DNA from: Dimorphilus gyrociliatus
Taxonomy: Eukaryota > Annelida > Polychaeta > Dinophilidae
DNA: 64,000 nucleotides
Assembly (NCBI GenBank): GCA_904063045.1
Contig: CAJFCJ010000020.1
Span: forward strand, 1,294,916 to 1,358,915
Direction of reading: 5' to 3'
This document shows, in pieces, positions 35,101-47,514 of this stretch. Below the pieces are notes generated by a model that saw only the letters and a program-made list of their open reading frames with translations, was not told where the DNA came from and made no database searches. Numbering within the stretch: position 1 is the first letter of the stretch; every line of letters starts with the position of its first letter. The position numbers were made by a program, and so were the translations under genes.

Positions 35101-38100
35101 CCATCGTTTATGAATAACCCGTAATATTGAGTACTGTTTGAGTCATCAACTAATAAAATTGTTCCTTGAGAATCCCAAGTGATAAACTCAAAACTGATTC
35201 GAGATAATTGTGAAACGTCAAGGGAGGACGATTCTGTTCGAAGCATTCCAAAACCACCAAAACTTGTTCCTGTTTCAGTAGGAGCGGAAGGAGGTATTGG
35301 CGGCTGACCGCAGCATTTTAATGTTTGATTTTCATTAGACAATATACTATTCCATAATGATATTGGTTTATTATTATATGATAATTCATGAATGCATCCC
35401 TTATATCCTCTTGTACTGTTATCTATCTTAGTCGTCTAAAAGAGAAAGGCTTTCAATATATACACTGCAGATATTATTTTATCAAAATAAACTTACAATC
35501 ATAGAAGTTGGTAAACCAGCAACGTATATGTTACCGTCAAGAGTCATAGTCTCTTTACTACCAGAAAGTTCTTCATGATGTACGGCAACTCCACCAGTAT
35601 CCAATTTTGTAATACTTAATTGGCAGTACTTTGTATATCTATAAGAAAAATAATAGCAACAAATAAAGTTAATAATTTATTTAGTACTTTCAATTTAAGT
35701 ATTAACCTGGTTGCAATTACTCTAAACCAACAGCCTGTACATAAAGTTGTTGGAGAGATTACCTTAACTTCACTAACGTCGTTATGAACCGCGAACATTA
35801 ACTGTTGATTAACAATCTAAGAGAAGCAAAGATAAGATCAGATATTCGAATTAAGATAAAGAATTAATTAATTAATCAATAATTTTACCTGTAGAAGTAA
35901 TTTCTCTTTATTCTTTTTATTTTCAACAAAAAATATGACTCCTTTTGGGAAATTTTCAAATCGAAATTTTAGATATATTTCATTAAATCTTAGATTATTT
36001 TTAGCAGCATCAGGATTAACAGCTTCAACATAGTCATCTGTTTCAAAATTAACCGGCTGCTCTAATTTTCCTAGTAGTAGTCTAGCTTCATTAACTTTAA
36101 CCTCCAAAGCGCTTAATCGACTTTCAACATCATATTTTGTTGTATTTGTTAACGTTTTTACAGCTTCAATTTCCTTTATGGTCTTTTGTTTTGTGTCCAA
36201 ATCACTTTTATAGTTTTTTACTAAATGATGAAAGGTTTTAATAGTAATTTGATTAAAGGGATATGAGTATATTTACATTGATTTTTTATACTTTCTTCTT
36301 TTGTAGTTGAATTTTTTATCGCTTCCTCTAAAGTTGTTACTTTTTCTCTTTCAACTTGAACATTTTTCTAAAAAAAATATTTATTAAAAATAGACTATTT
36401 AAAGTACTAAAAGATAATCTCTTTAACTTACGGCTATTATTAAATCTTCGGCAAGAATCACTTGCGACGATCTGATAATATTGTTAGCTGTTACAGAGAA
36501 CTTGGAACTATCTTCACCAACTTTAGTATCTGTTTTGTAATTGTTCACTTAAAAAAACTTGAAAAAGGATAACATTCTATATTGTATTACTAACCACTAG
36601 TTGTTTTAACTAAAGTATCAATTTTGTTATTATAATCTTTAATACTTGGTTGTAAATTATTCCATTCTTGTTCTGTTGATTTAAGAGCTGCTCTTGATCT
36701 TGTTATATCGTTATTCAACTCTGTAAATTTATTTAATATGTAATATTTATATATTCTTGAATAAATTTACATAATTGTTCGTATTTACGTGTATTTAAAT
36801 TTGAGTTGGCTTCAACACTTTTCTTTAAATTTTCACTTGCAGTTTTCTCAGTTGTTGCTTGCTTTTGAAGATCTTCTGCTGATACTTTACTCAATTCATC
36901 TAAAGTATCTTTTAAAGTTGTATTTGCTTCGAGAGCCATATTCGTGGACTCGTTCAACTTTTTTATTACCTCTTCATAATCATTTATTGCTTTAACCGCT
37001 CTTTCGCCTCTTGTCTCAACACTTTTAAAGGTTCTATTCAAAGAAAAAACAATAATGTGTATTTTTTCTATATTCAAGTAAATATTTAATCTTTTAAGAT
37101 TTTAAAACTACTACAAACTCGCTTATTCTCGTAGCATTTGACTTTAAAGCATCAGCAACAACTCGAACAGAACTGAATAATTTATCAAAATCATCAATTT
37201 TACTAATAGAATCGTTTATTTTGACTTCTAATTTTAGTGCTCCCTTTTCATAATTTTCAATACCTATATTAATAGTTAATTTAATAGAAAAAGAACATAA
37301 AAAAGCGGAAATAGATATTTATATAGGTTACCAGATAAATCCATATTAGAAGTTAATGGTAATTTTGTAGCTGAACCGGAAATGGCAATATTGACATCAT
37401 CTAAAGCTTGTTTCCCATCTGTATATTCTTTTTGACCGTCGTCCAATATTTTATCGCAGAGATCAAATATTTTAATACCTTCTTCAAACAAATCGATTGC
37501 CGCTTGTCGATTTTGCTGTGTTGCAAATAGATTTAAATGAAAAAAATTATAATATTTATAAGAAGAGAGAAAAATTTAATTACTAGAGTTGCGTTAATGG
37601 TTGTAAAGACGTCATTAACCGTATTATTCAATGTCATTCCTTGACCTCTAATAACTTCTGTTTCACTTTTTAACTTTTTGAAATTACTCTCCTTGTCTAT
37701 TAAATCTTTATTCAACTCTGCTGTTTTGTTTTTCTATAGAGAATATTAAAAAAATTATAATATATTCATAAATATTTTAATATTTATTACCAATACATCA
37801 ACTTTGTTACTATAGCTGTTAGCAATCGCCACAGTTGCATCAATTTTAGCCTGAGTTTTAGATATTTCTTCTCTTTCCTTTGTAAATGTATTATTTACCC
37901 TATTGGAAACTTGATTTCCCAGAAGTAGATACTAGTAAAAGAAACGAGAATATTCATATTTTTATTGATTGTATGAAGAAATGTTTTGTACTTACTCCGT
38001 GAGCTGTTTTATTCCAATTATCTACTTGTGTGACCAAAGACTTGGCAATGTTATTTGCTGTTCTTGCTTTCGTCCAAGCAAAATTTGATTGATTTTTGAA

Positions 38101-41100
38101 GCTATTTATCCTTGATTTTTCTTCTAGACTATCATTTAATAACTTTCCAGTTTTAAAATGTAGACTTTCAATCTTTTTTTTGGTTTAAATTAACAATTTT
38201 AATTATTATGATAGTAATTCAATAAAGATTTATGTATAGTTACATCAGTTTCAAAATTTTTCATTGTTGAATTATATAAAGGTTCAGCTGTTGTTAAATT
38301 AGTCACTTTCTTCTCTAAAACATCTAGTTGATTTCCGCTGATTCCCAAAGATTTGATGGTTGAATTTACCTCAGCCGATAGACTCTAAAATTTTATTGAA
38401 AGTTTACGATTTAGTTCTTAATAGTGTCTACTTTTTGTTAATAATATAATAACTTGTAAAGAGATATCTTCATCTTGTAATTTTCCCACTCCCTGAGATG
38501 TATTCCAATAGTCTTTGTAGCTATCCGTAAGCCTATTTGTATCGTTGCCCAAAGCAAAAGAACAATCACCGCATCCTTAATGAACAAATTGAAATTAATA
38601 GAATCAATCTAGGAGTGAATTTTAATGTTTGTAAGCCTACTTGTGCATCCTGTAGCACCAAAATTTACATATAACGGTTTACATTCGTTACAGCGTCTAG
38701 AGGCGACACCTTCCTTACAATCGCACTGACCAGATACTTTATCGCAAGGTTTTGTTGAATCAACAGATCCAGTAATATCGCATTGACATGCTGAATTGAT
38801 ATGATTATACTAAATTTGATATATTCAATAAGAAAACTTAATTTACCAGAACAAGCTTGCTTTGGTAGACCCCAAAAATTATTTTTACAGGAATCACACT
38901 TAATTCCCTCTGTATTGCCATCTTTACAAGTACAAATGCCATCATCGTTACATTGACCTGTTTGACTTCCGGCACTATTGCAGTTGCAAGGAACACAACC
39001 TATCAAAAGTTACATTTTTATTGAACAGAGTAATGCAAGTTGTCATTCTTTAAAGTACGAACCAACAAAAGAAGTATTTGTGAATCCATAATAATCTGTA
39101 AGGCATTTCGAACAAGTTCTCTCTCCAACTCCAGGCTTGCACGGGCATTGACCGGTAAAGTGATGGCAAACGGTAGAATTTGACCCTTTTTCGTCGCAGT
39201 TGCAAGCTAACCAAGTAGATGGAAAATTTATTTCTCATAAAATATTAATTAAACAAACTTACCTTTACAATCTGGTACTGTTGCGTTACCGTAAGTTCCA
39301 TCCTGACATCTTTCGCATTGCTTACCAATTGTATTCTTAGTACAATTTAAACAGGCTCCGGTAACTTTATCGCAAGATTCAGCATTACCATTGCAAAAGC
39401 ATTTCTTACAACTTCCCTTATTAATTACCTCCGGATTACCAAAATAAAAGTTTTCGCATCTATTTAAAAAACATTAACATTGATAGATATTTATGGAATT
39501 TTACAGGGTTCTAAGAGAAATTTACTTATCACAAAGATCTCCAGAGTAACCTTCATTACAAAAAGAACAGACGGGATTGTTATTCACTAATTGGCAAGTA
39601 TCGTTACGAACTCGAGGTTCATGACAGGGGCATTTTTTGCAGTCATTTGGCGTACCGTTCGTTGCATTACCGTAAAACCCTAATTTACATATCTCGCATC
39701 TATCGCCGTCAGTATCGTGTAAACAGGATTCGCAAACTCCAGTATCTGCATTACACTTTGACGAATGTCCATTACATTCACAAGGTACACAGAATCCTAA
39801 AAATCCTTGAGTTGTAACATTTTCCCTCTTATAACCCTCCGAACATTTCTGGAATAGTTGTTCATCATTATCATAAAAACGTTTATTAAGAAAAAGGCTT
39901 TATAGTACATACTTCGCAAGAAAGACCTTCGTAACCTTTTGGACACGAGCATTTCTCAACTCCCAAAGATCTACCGCTAAAACCCAACGGATCTGCTCTC
40001 TCAAATTTCAAATTTCCAATACTATACAATAGATATTTAATTGTTAGATTATAGATCTTTTGAAATGAGTACCAGAACTTACCCAGATGAATGTTTTTTG
40101 TCATTGAACACGGCTGGTAAAAGTACAGCTTGAACATCCGTCAAAGCTAATAGAAACTGTTCTCTTTCAATATCTTTTCCATTCTTTTGATTTGCTGCTG
40201 CTTCCGATAAAGTAAAATTTAATCTGGTCAAAGTTCCGCCGTCAATCTAGAATGTTTTTTTATTCGATTAAAGACAGTTTAAAAGTAATACAAAGAAAAA
40301 ATATCAACCGGATCAATATTAAATACGTATTTATCATTTTTACGTCCCAGAAGAAGAACAGATAAGTCTTTATTCTTACCACCAGTTTCTAATTCTTTAT
40401 AATAGACATCAAAGTAGATTTTATTTTCGTACATAGTCAAAAGATTTCCGATTAACTGTTTCTTTGGTTGCCAATATAAACTTTCTGTACCGGAGACGTC
40501 CGTCTGTTGCAATCTTATGCCTGAATCAGGAGCGATTGGGAAGGTAAAATTAATATCCTGAACGGTAGTTTCAGTTCGCAAATTATAATTTGGATTATGC
40601 TTGAGAACTCCTCCTTCAAAAGACGAACTACTGGCTGGCATAGTTATCTATACGAATGAATAATTTTTAATTAGTTAACTGTCCGCTTTTTAAGAATTAA
40701 TTCAATTTTTTCTTATCTTACCAAAACATTATTCCATACAGTACTCTTACAGTTCTTAGATACTCCCATACAAACACACGACAAACAGCCATACTTGTGA
40801 GAAACATCATTATAAAAGCTTGATTCGTTGCAAACGTCGCATACTAAACCTCCCGTATTTTTCTGTTTTTAATAACATATTTTGTATTGTTATGTTGTTA
40901 CTATAAGTTTGAAATACTCACTTTACAAGGGCATTGACCGGTAGTATCATTACATACGGCATTAGTACTTCCTTGCATATCGCAATTACAAGATGAACAA
41001 CCCGAGCTGCTAAACAGTTTATATTTTTCTGCGCAAGTGTCACATTTTTCACCGAAAACACCTGATTTGCAATCGCATATGCCACTTGTGATATTGCATT

Positions 41101-44100
41101 GAAGTGTAAGTGATCCTCTCACATCACATTTACAGTCCTGAATGATATTAGTACAAAAGTATTAGAATTATATATTCAATAATTCAAGTATTATCTAACT
41201 TGACATCCTTTATCAGCTGTCCAATCATAATAATTATCTAAGCACTTCTCACATTGACGACCACTTGAATTCGGTTGGCAAACACATTGGCCAGTTTTCC
41301 GATCGCATACTGTAGACTTACCTTTGCAATCGCAAGCTGTTTTTAAGTAATATATTGTATAAATAAATATTGCCAAATCAACGAAAAGAGATCCTCACGT
41401 TTACATCCATCTTTATCTAAACCGTAAAATTCTGCAAGACATTCGTCACACCTGCGACCGCCCACTCCAGGTTTGCAATGGCATTGACCTTCAAAGTTTG
41501 AGCATGTATTATTGAAAGAACCTTCAGGATGACAGTCACACGGTAATGCTCCATCTAAATAATTAGTCCATAAAGAAAATATTTGAGATTTACAAAAAGG
41601 TCCGTCAGTAGGTGAATTAAGTCTAAATATGAAAATGACAATGAAATTAACACATCAAAGAAAGTTAATTAAAATTTACTTTAGATCATTTTTAATTATG
41701 TTACAAGTGCTTGAAAACTTTTTTGAGTTGTCAACACCTAATAGTTTCTCTGTTTTGAAAAACTCCTCTGGTAGAATAATGATTTCATCCTATTATAGAA
41801 AGAAAAACAGACACAAAAAATAGTCATTTACCGGGAAAACATATATAAATCCTTTTAATACGATAAGAAAATAAATACTTACAAAGAAAACATTATGATC
41901 TTCATTAATTGAAATTGTAGCTGTGTATGGTATATTCGGTGCTAATGTTACGTTTTCTCTATCATTAGATTCCGCTTTGATTATACACCAATCTTTAGAG
42001 CATTGATTAAAAGTCAAGCTTATCATCTGATTTGCACCGGCTGTGAGCAGTTTACAATAAAAAATAATTGAATGTATAAAAAAAAGGGCATTTTATGAAT
42101 ACATATTCAATTATCAAAGAGTGATTGTAGTACTAACCAAGTATGCTAATAGATAATTTGCCCGTAGCATGTAGGGTGGAGACATATTTTATCAAAACAA
42201 TATAAACTCCAGATAATTTATTTTCAGGTATCTTAAAATTAGCTTTTGCCGAATTCTGACAATATTAATTATTATAATTAAATATATATAGATATACTAT
42301 ATATTTGTTTAAGGTATAATTAAAAGGGAAATAACTTACATTAACATTAACCAATGCGTATCCTATTCCTGAAAAACCTGACTGAACTCTATCCCACATT
42401 CCTTTTTCATCCTCAAATTGATAAGAGAAATAATGAGCTCCAGGATAAAAAGTTTGTTGTATTACACTATAAAAATATGTATATTATGTATAATTTTTTA
42501 TTGATTATTCACTCTGTTCATCAACAAAAGTAGTATTCAAACCTTTTACATTGGCGATCGTCAACATTCTTCCGACAGGGGCACTGACCGTCAGATTTTC
42601 TACACGTAGAGGATGATGAACCTCCAGCGTCGCAATCGCAAATTGTACAACCTTATGAATAAAGAGGAAAGATTTTATGTAAAGAATTATTTGATAATAC
42701 GTATCAGCAAATTTTTATATTTATACTTTCTTCTAGTTTCTCTTTTGTTCTATTTGCTGATAATGTCAATTTTTTTATATTTACCATCTGCTTTCGTTTC
42801 ATTGAGTCCATAAAAACCATCCAAACATTCGTCGCATCTTCTATTCATAACATTTTTCTTACAGGGGCAACTTCCTGTTGCGTTCGTTAGACAAACAGTC
42901 GTTCCTCCCAAAGTACCGGACGGATTACAAAAACAATCTTAGGAAGAGAAAAGATAATACATTAAAACGAAAAAAATCGATTCAAGTTATAGAATGCTTT
43001 ATGCTTATACCTTGACAGCCGTTCGGATTATCGGAAGTTAAATTAAAGAATCCGGGTTTGCATTGATCACAAGTAGTACCTTGAACATTTTTTTTGCATA
43101 TGCAATCGCCCGGTTTCTGAGAATAAAATGAAATTTTAAAAAAATACATTTTACTAGCTTAGTGCATAAAACGGATTTGAAAGAGAGAAAACTCTACCTT
43201 CCCACTCGGCAATGGTTTGTCATCATTCATAATACAGTCACCAACCAATCCAGTTTCCGGATTAAGTGTAACACCTGGGCCATGGCAACTGCATTTTTTA
43301 CAAGCGCTAGGACTGTTTTGGTGAATTCCTAAAGGTCTATAGAAGAAGTTAATACACTTTTCGCAATTAACACCTAAAAAAGGGAAGATTTAAATGTAAA
43401 ATTAAATGAAATTAATGATTTAGAAACGTTTATGTCTTAGATAAAAAAATACTGACCAGTCGTATTATGTTGACAATCAATACAAGTACCACCCCCACTC
43501 ATCTTACCGGTGGCATCTTTACTCATATTTAGAGCATTAACCGTTTCATTAAAATAACAGGCTTCAGAGTGTTTATTGCAAACGCAAGCTATTGTTTAAA
43601 GAACACAAAAAAAATAATTGATGTATATGTAAATGATATATATTTTTAGATAGATAGATAATAATAATTAATTAGTAAAACCTTCGCAAGTTTTGCCATA
43701 TTGAAACTTTCGTTGATTATAGAAAGGTTTACATTTATTACAAAATCTCCCTTCAGAATTTCCCCCACAAATACATTCGAATCTCCCTGTATTGTTACTT
43801 TTAACGCAATCAGTTCCAAGACCATTACATACACATTCGGCCATAACAGTTAATTCCTTAACTGTAAAATGTTGCTGTAAAATATATTTTTAATATATCA
43901 TCAATAACTTTTGAAGAGAAATATTTAAGAAAAAGAAAATTATTCATGGGGAAAAACGAATCTATGACTATCAATTTTTTATGAAATTACAAAAGCAGAT
44001 GCTGTCTTGATAGTTGATTATTGATTTTTCACTTTCTGTTTGAATGTTCAAGCGCAAATATCTAACTTGAGTGCGTATTCAGTTGTTTTTTTTTAAATAG

Positions 44101-44190
44101 TCACGCTCCAGTCATCCGAAATCAATAATCACGGGATGCAAATAATTACGAATTTTTTAATATGCGCACATGTTTCATAACAGTCATATA

Positions 44191-44236
<46 letters not shown>

Positions 44237-45277
44237 TATATATATATACTGTATGCACTCATATAAATAAATATATAATATATATATATATATATTTAAT
44301 TAATCATTCATTAGCATTCGTTTCCAAAAGAGATGTAATAGGACACATATAGAGGAATACTTACAAATCTATCTCCAGTTAAACCAAGTGTATATTCCAT
44401 AGTATAGAACAATATTTTTAAATATCTTGCTTTCTTGAAAGCCTATTTAGGGTTGATAGACATAATTTAGCTATGTTTTACACGTTAAGATTTGATAATA
44501 CTTACAGCCAGATTTGTTGGAACAACGGATAAATCGAATTTAATCTGCGTGAACATTCACATTCAAGTACAAGTATTTGGTGGGGGGAAAAAACCAATAC
44601 AACTATTCATAATGAATAATTCATACTTACTATTTCGTTTGTAACTGGTTTATCAAGAATATATTGTTGACATAATATACTAAAAAGATTTGATGGTATA
44701 TCCGAAAGGATTGCAGTTGGAAATTTTTCAGGACAGTCGCTGTCCCGAACGGTAACTTTATGAAGCCAGGATTTATATGTAACTCCATCAGTTGATTTTT
44801 TAACAGACATTAACTTAGGGCGTAAGCTATCACCCATTTGAAGTGAAATTGAATTAATTTCAAACTCCTAAGCAATTGAATATAAAAAGTAGTTTAAATT
44901 TGGAAAAGGGATCTATTTTTAATTTTGACACAAACCTGCTCTAAATCTATAGTGATTTCACCTATTTCCTTACCATCCTTTCCATAACCAAGACTTATTA
45001 GTCTTGATCTAGATGTGCTCTGCCACCAAGTATCAACCAAGCCGTCTACCATAGTATCAGGAGGGTATTGCGAACCATTTACACAAGTATATACCTTTCT
45101 CTTCCAAGTGGGTTCGAATATTTGGGCATGAACATAAAATGGTTCCTCTCCAGTGACTGTTCCACACGTAACTTTTGCATTTATTGGCTTCTTAAGGGCA
45201 ACATTAACAGATTTTGTTTGACAATCGTGTAGTAAAAAGAGTATCAAAAATAGTAAACACGTCAAATAAATATTCAT
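32109..45277 (-). CDS. Laminin subunit alpha (alpha-3/5, LanA-like)
   Basis: About thirty small exons cover a full laminin alpha chain. Exon 1 (45277-44936) has a signal peptide ([19 protein letters not shown]) and the start of the LN domain ([30 protein letters not shown]), continuing in 44867-44631, 44544-44506 and 44442-44365. Cys-rich LE (EGF-like) repeats follow from 43874 to about 42540, then a domain-IV-like segment (about 42476-41600), more LE repeats (41.5-40.8 kb), an L4/IV-A domain (about 40641-40137) and LE repeats to 38.6 kb. The coiled-coil arm is at about 38.5-35.9 kb. Five LG domains lie at 35.8-32.1 kb, with a Pro/Thr linker between LG3 and LG4 near 33.7-33.8 kb. The last exon (stop at 32111-32109) ends LG5 ([20 protein letters not shown]). 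Two domain-IV segments plus an LN suggest the alpha-3/5 class. The product is secreted and trimerises with beta and gamma chains in basement membrane; the LG domains bind integrin and dystroglycan. Confidence 0.9.
43875..44364 (-). other. Large laminin intron with a TA microsatellite
   Basis: Intron of about 490 bases between the last LN exon and the first LE exon, far longer than its neighbours. It carries an uninterrupted (AT)n run at about 44194-44233 and a second TA patch to about 44300, including TATATACTGTATG. The repeat may explain the expansion. Confidence 0.65.
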
Positions 45278-46719
45278 TGTTGAAATTGCCGTGGCAGATG
45301 TAGATATTTTTCGGATAAGACCTCACAAAAAAATCATTTCAATTTTCAGTCTTACTTTATGATGTTAATCCAAAATTTTGGAAATATGCGCTTTGGACAC
45401 AAAGAACAAAAGTTTCTTGCAATATCCCCGTTTATTATAAAACTTATCGAACGAGTCTCTGTGTACAAACTGACTATCATCGATCAAATTAGAAGTTCGC
45501 GGGAACATCTGCTGTTCCGGTCCACGTAACCAGGCTAACTTTCATTCTCCCCCTACTAAACTATTCAAAGCCAGTTTCCAAAAGTGTAAACATTCGAATT
45601 TTAATAAAACAGCTACATCATTCATCTATTAATTTACTGTTTAACGAACTTAAACCCTTTTGCGTCGATAAAATAATTCCCATAGCCCTAGTTAAAAGAC
45701 AATAAATTCTAGCAAGTTATTAAAAGTCTATACGAACATTTAAGACTGTTGAAATAATAAATTGAACTGTAGAATATTTGCTAATAGTATAGAAATTTCT
45801 ATTTGGAATTATTACATGGCCATTTTCTCTTTATAAATAAGTTTACATAGAAAAAAAAAATCGATTATTATATCTTGGTTTGCACTTTATTTCAATAAAG
45901 AATAGTCAGTATATAATATATATACCAATATCACCAGATGACTCTTCTTTTGCCCTAAACGCTATAATATTAGTTTTACAAAAAAGGAAAATTGGAAATT
46001 TCAACACAAGAGATAAGCTCCATCTAGCGTGGATATATTTTGATATTTTATAGCTTTTAATTATTTTTTCCTTCTTTTATGTAATAATTTTTTATAACAA
46101 AAACTAGATTATTGATTAAACGTTAAAATTAATAATTATTTCGCAATAAAACTAACATAAAACTTATTTGACGGAAGATTTCAACAATAGGGTGAAAAGA
46201 GGTAATTAATACATTTGATAATAATTCTTTTAAAAGTTATTATGAATGATTTGTTTATTAAAGCTTTCAAAGAATATAATAGCACTCGAATTTGGGGAAG
46301 TTTTTATGACTATGTTCCTTTTCTATCTATGGAATTGATTTTCACGAAATAGCTCTAAAGAAGTATATTACAAATAGTACGTAGTTATCAATAAGCAATT
46401 TCTATAATCGTTGAATAGTAATAGCTATATAAGTTAAAAGACAAGGATTAAATAGGAGGAGACCTCTCAAAGGATTAACATATGAATAAAAGACACTGAA
46501 AATGTTGAATGATAATCTTTAAAATGTTTAATAATTAGATAAAAAGAGATTATTTACTTAGAAAATTTGTCTTATTCGTTCAATGAAAAAGAGAAATCGT
46601 TGCATAAAAAATGTATTAAACTTTAAATATTACTGTAACACTATTTCTTTGGCAGGGTTAGCTAAAAGAAATGTAAAAAATAACAAGAGAACAATATTGT
46701 CTCATCCTAATCAACTGGT
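45278..46719. other. Intergenic region upstream of the laminin gene
   Basis: 1.4 kb of AT-rich DNA between the laminin start (-) and the 3' end of the proteasome chaperone gene (-). It should hold the laminin promoter. No coding frame, repeat array or RNA gene was recognised. Confidence 0.5.
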
Positions 46720-47514
46720 TTAAGACTTATACATATCATCCTTTTTGTAACCGTGACGCCATCGCCAACTTACTGGAGGTTTCCATTGACCTTTTGCAAT
46801 TTCGGTTTTTCCACTTTTTTTCATATCCAACCAACCTTTCCAATCGTTGAGCATGTTACATAGTATATAAGCATTTTGTAGATTATCTCCTCTTTCCGTA
46901 TATACGAAGATTAAAATTATATTCATATCGAATTTTGAACACTTTGAGAATAACGGTAATGCTATACCGCTACCGGGTAATTGAACGTTATCAATGGATT
47001 CGTACTCGTGCTCTTTCCATTCAAGGCTGTCTTTTAGTACTTTACCGGCGCTTTCCTTTAAAGTGTCGGATATCAAATATTTGAAAGTTGGGCCCTTTAT
47101 TTCAGACTCTTGCCGTTTGTGTAAATTAGATGAAGATACTATGATGACATTTTCAAATTTTGAACATCGTATCCAATGTTCTAATCTTCTTACATACTCT
47201 CCTTTTCTACCCTTTGCTATCCTAGACCTTAATTGTATAATTGCTAATTTCAAGGCTTCATTTTCATATAGTTCACAACAGGTACTTAATTTACAAGTTT
47301 TCTCGATCTTACCTGTTGCATATGGATCATTACCAACAGCTGGAAGTAATAAATCAGTATGCAAATAAGCTATTTTATTCAGCCAGAGCGTTGAAATTAA
47401 CAAATCAGCTGATAATTGTCCCACGTTTCCAACGCAATTTGACGCTATAATAAGCGTATAATCGGTCCAATCACTCTTTAAGCGACTTGAAGCTGGTAGT
47501 AGTATTCCAGACAT
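46720..47514 (-). CDS. PSMG2: Proteasome assembly chaperone 2
   Basis: Single-exon gene, 264 residues, the same length as animal PSMG2 (PAC2). Matches along its length include SVGNVGQLAxDLxISTL-like SNCVGNVGQLSADLLISTL, YLHTDLLLPAVGNDPYAT, LAIIQLRSRI, VIIVSSSNLHKRQ, the PGSGIALPL loop and the C-terminal WKPPVSWRWRHG. PSMG2 pairs with PSMG1 in the cytosol and nucleus to guide alpha-ring assembly of the 20S proteasome. The conserved hydrophobic/aromatic C-terminal motif used to contact alpha subunits is replaced here by a Lys/Asp-rich end (KKDDMYKS). The ATG at 47514 is the only sensible start. Confidence 0.92.
   Translation of the reverse strand: MSGILLPASSRLKSDWTDYTLIIASNCVGNVGQLSADLLISTLWLNKIAYLHTDLLLPAVGNDPYATGKIEKTCKLSTCCELYENEALKLAIIQLRSRIAKGRKGEYVRRLEHWIRCSKFENVIIVSSSNLHKRQESEIKGPTFKYLISDTLKESAGKVLKDSLEWKEHEYESIDNVQLPGSGIALPLFSKCSKFDMNIILIFVYTERGDNLQNAYILCNMLNDWKGWLDMKKSGKTEIAKGQWKPPVSWRWRHGYKKDDMYKS

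Noticed and set aside
44170-44352. Tyr/Ile-repeat open frame
   Set aside because: Translation of an (AT)n microsatellite inside a laminin intron.
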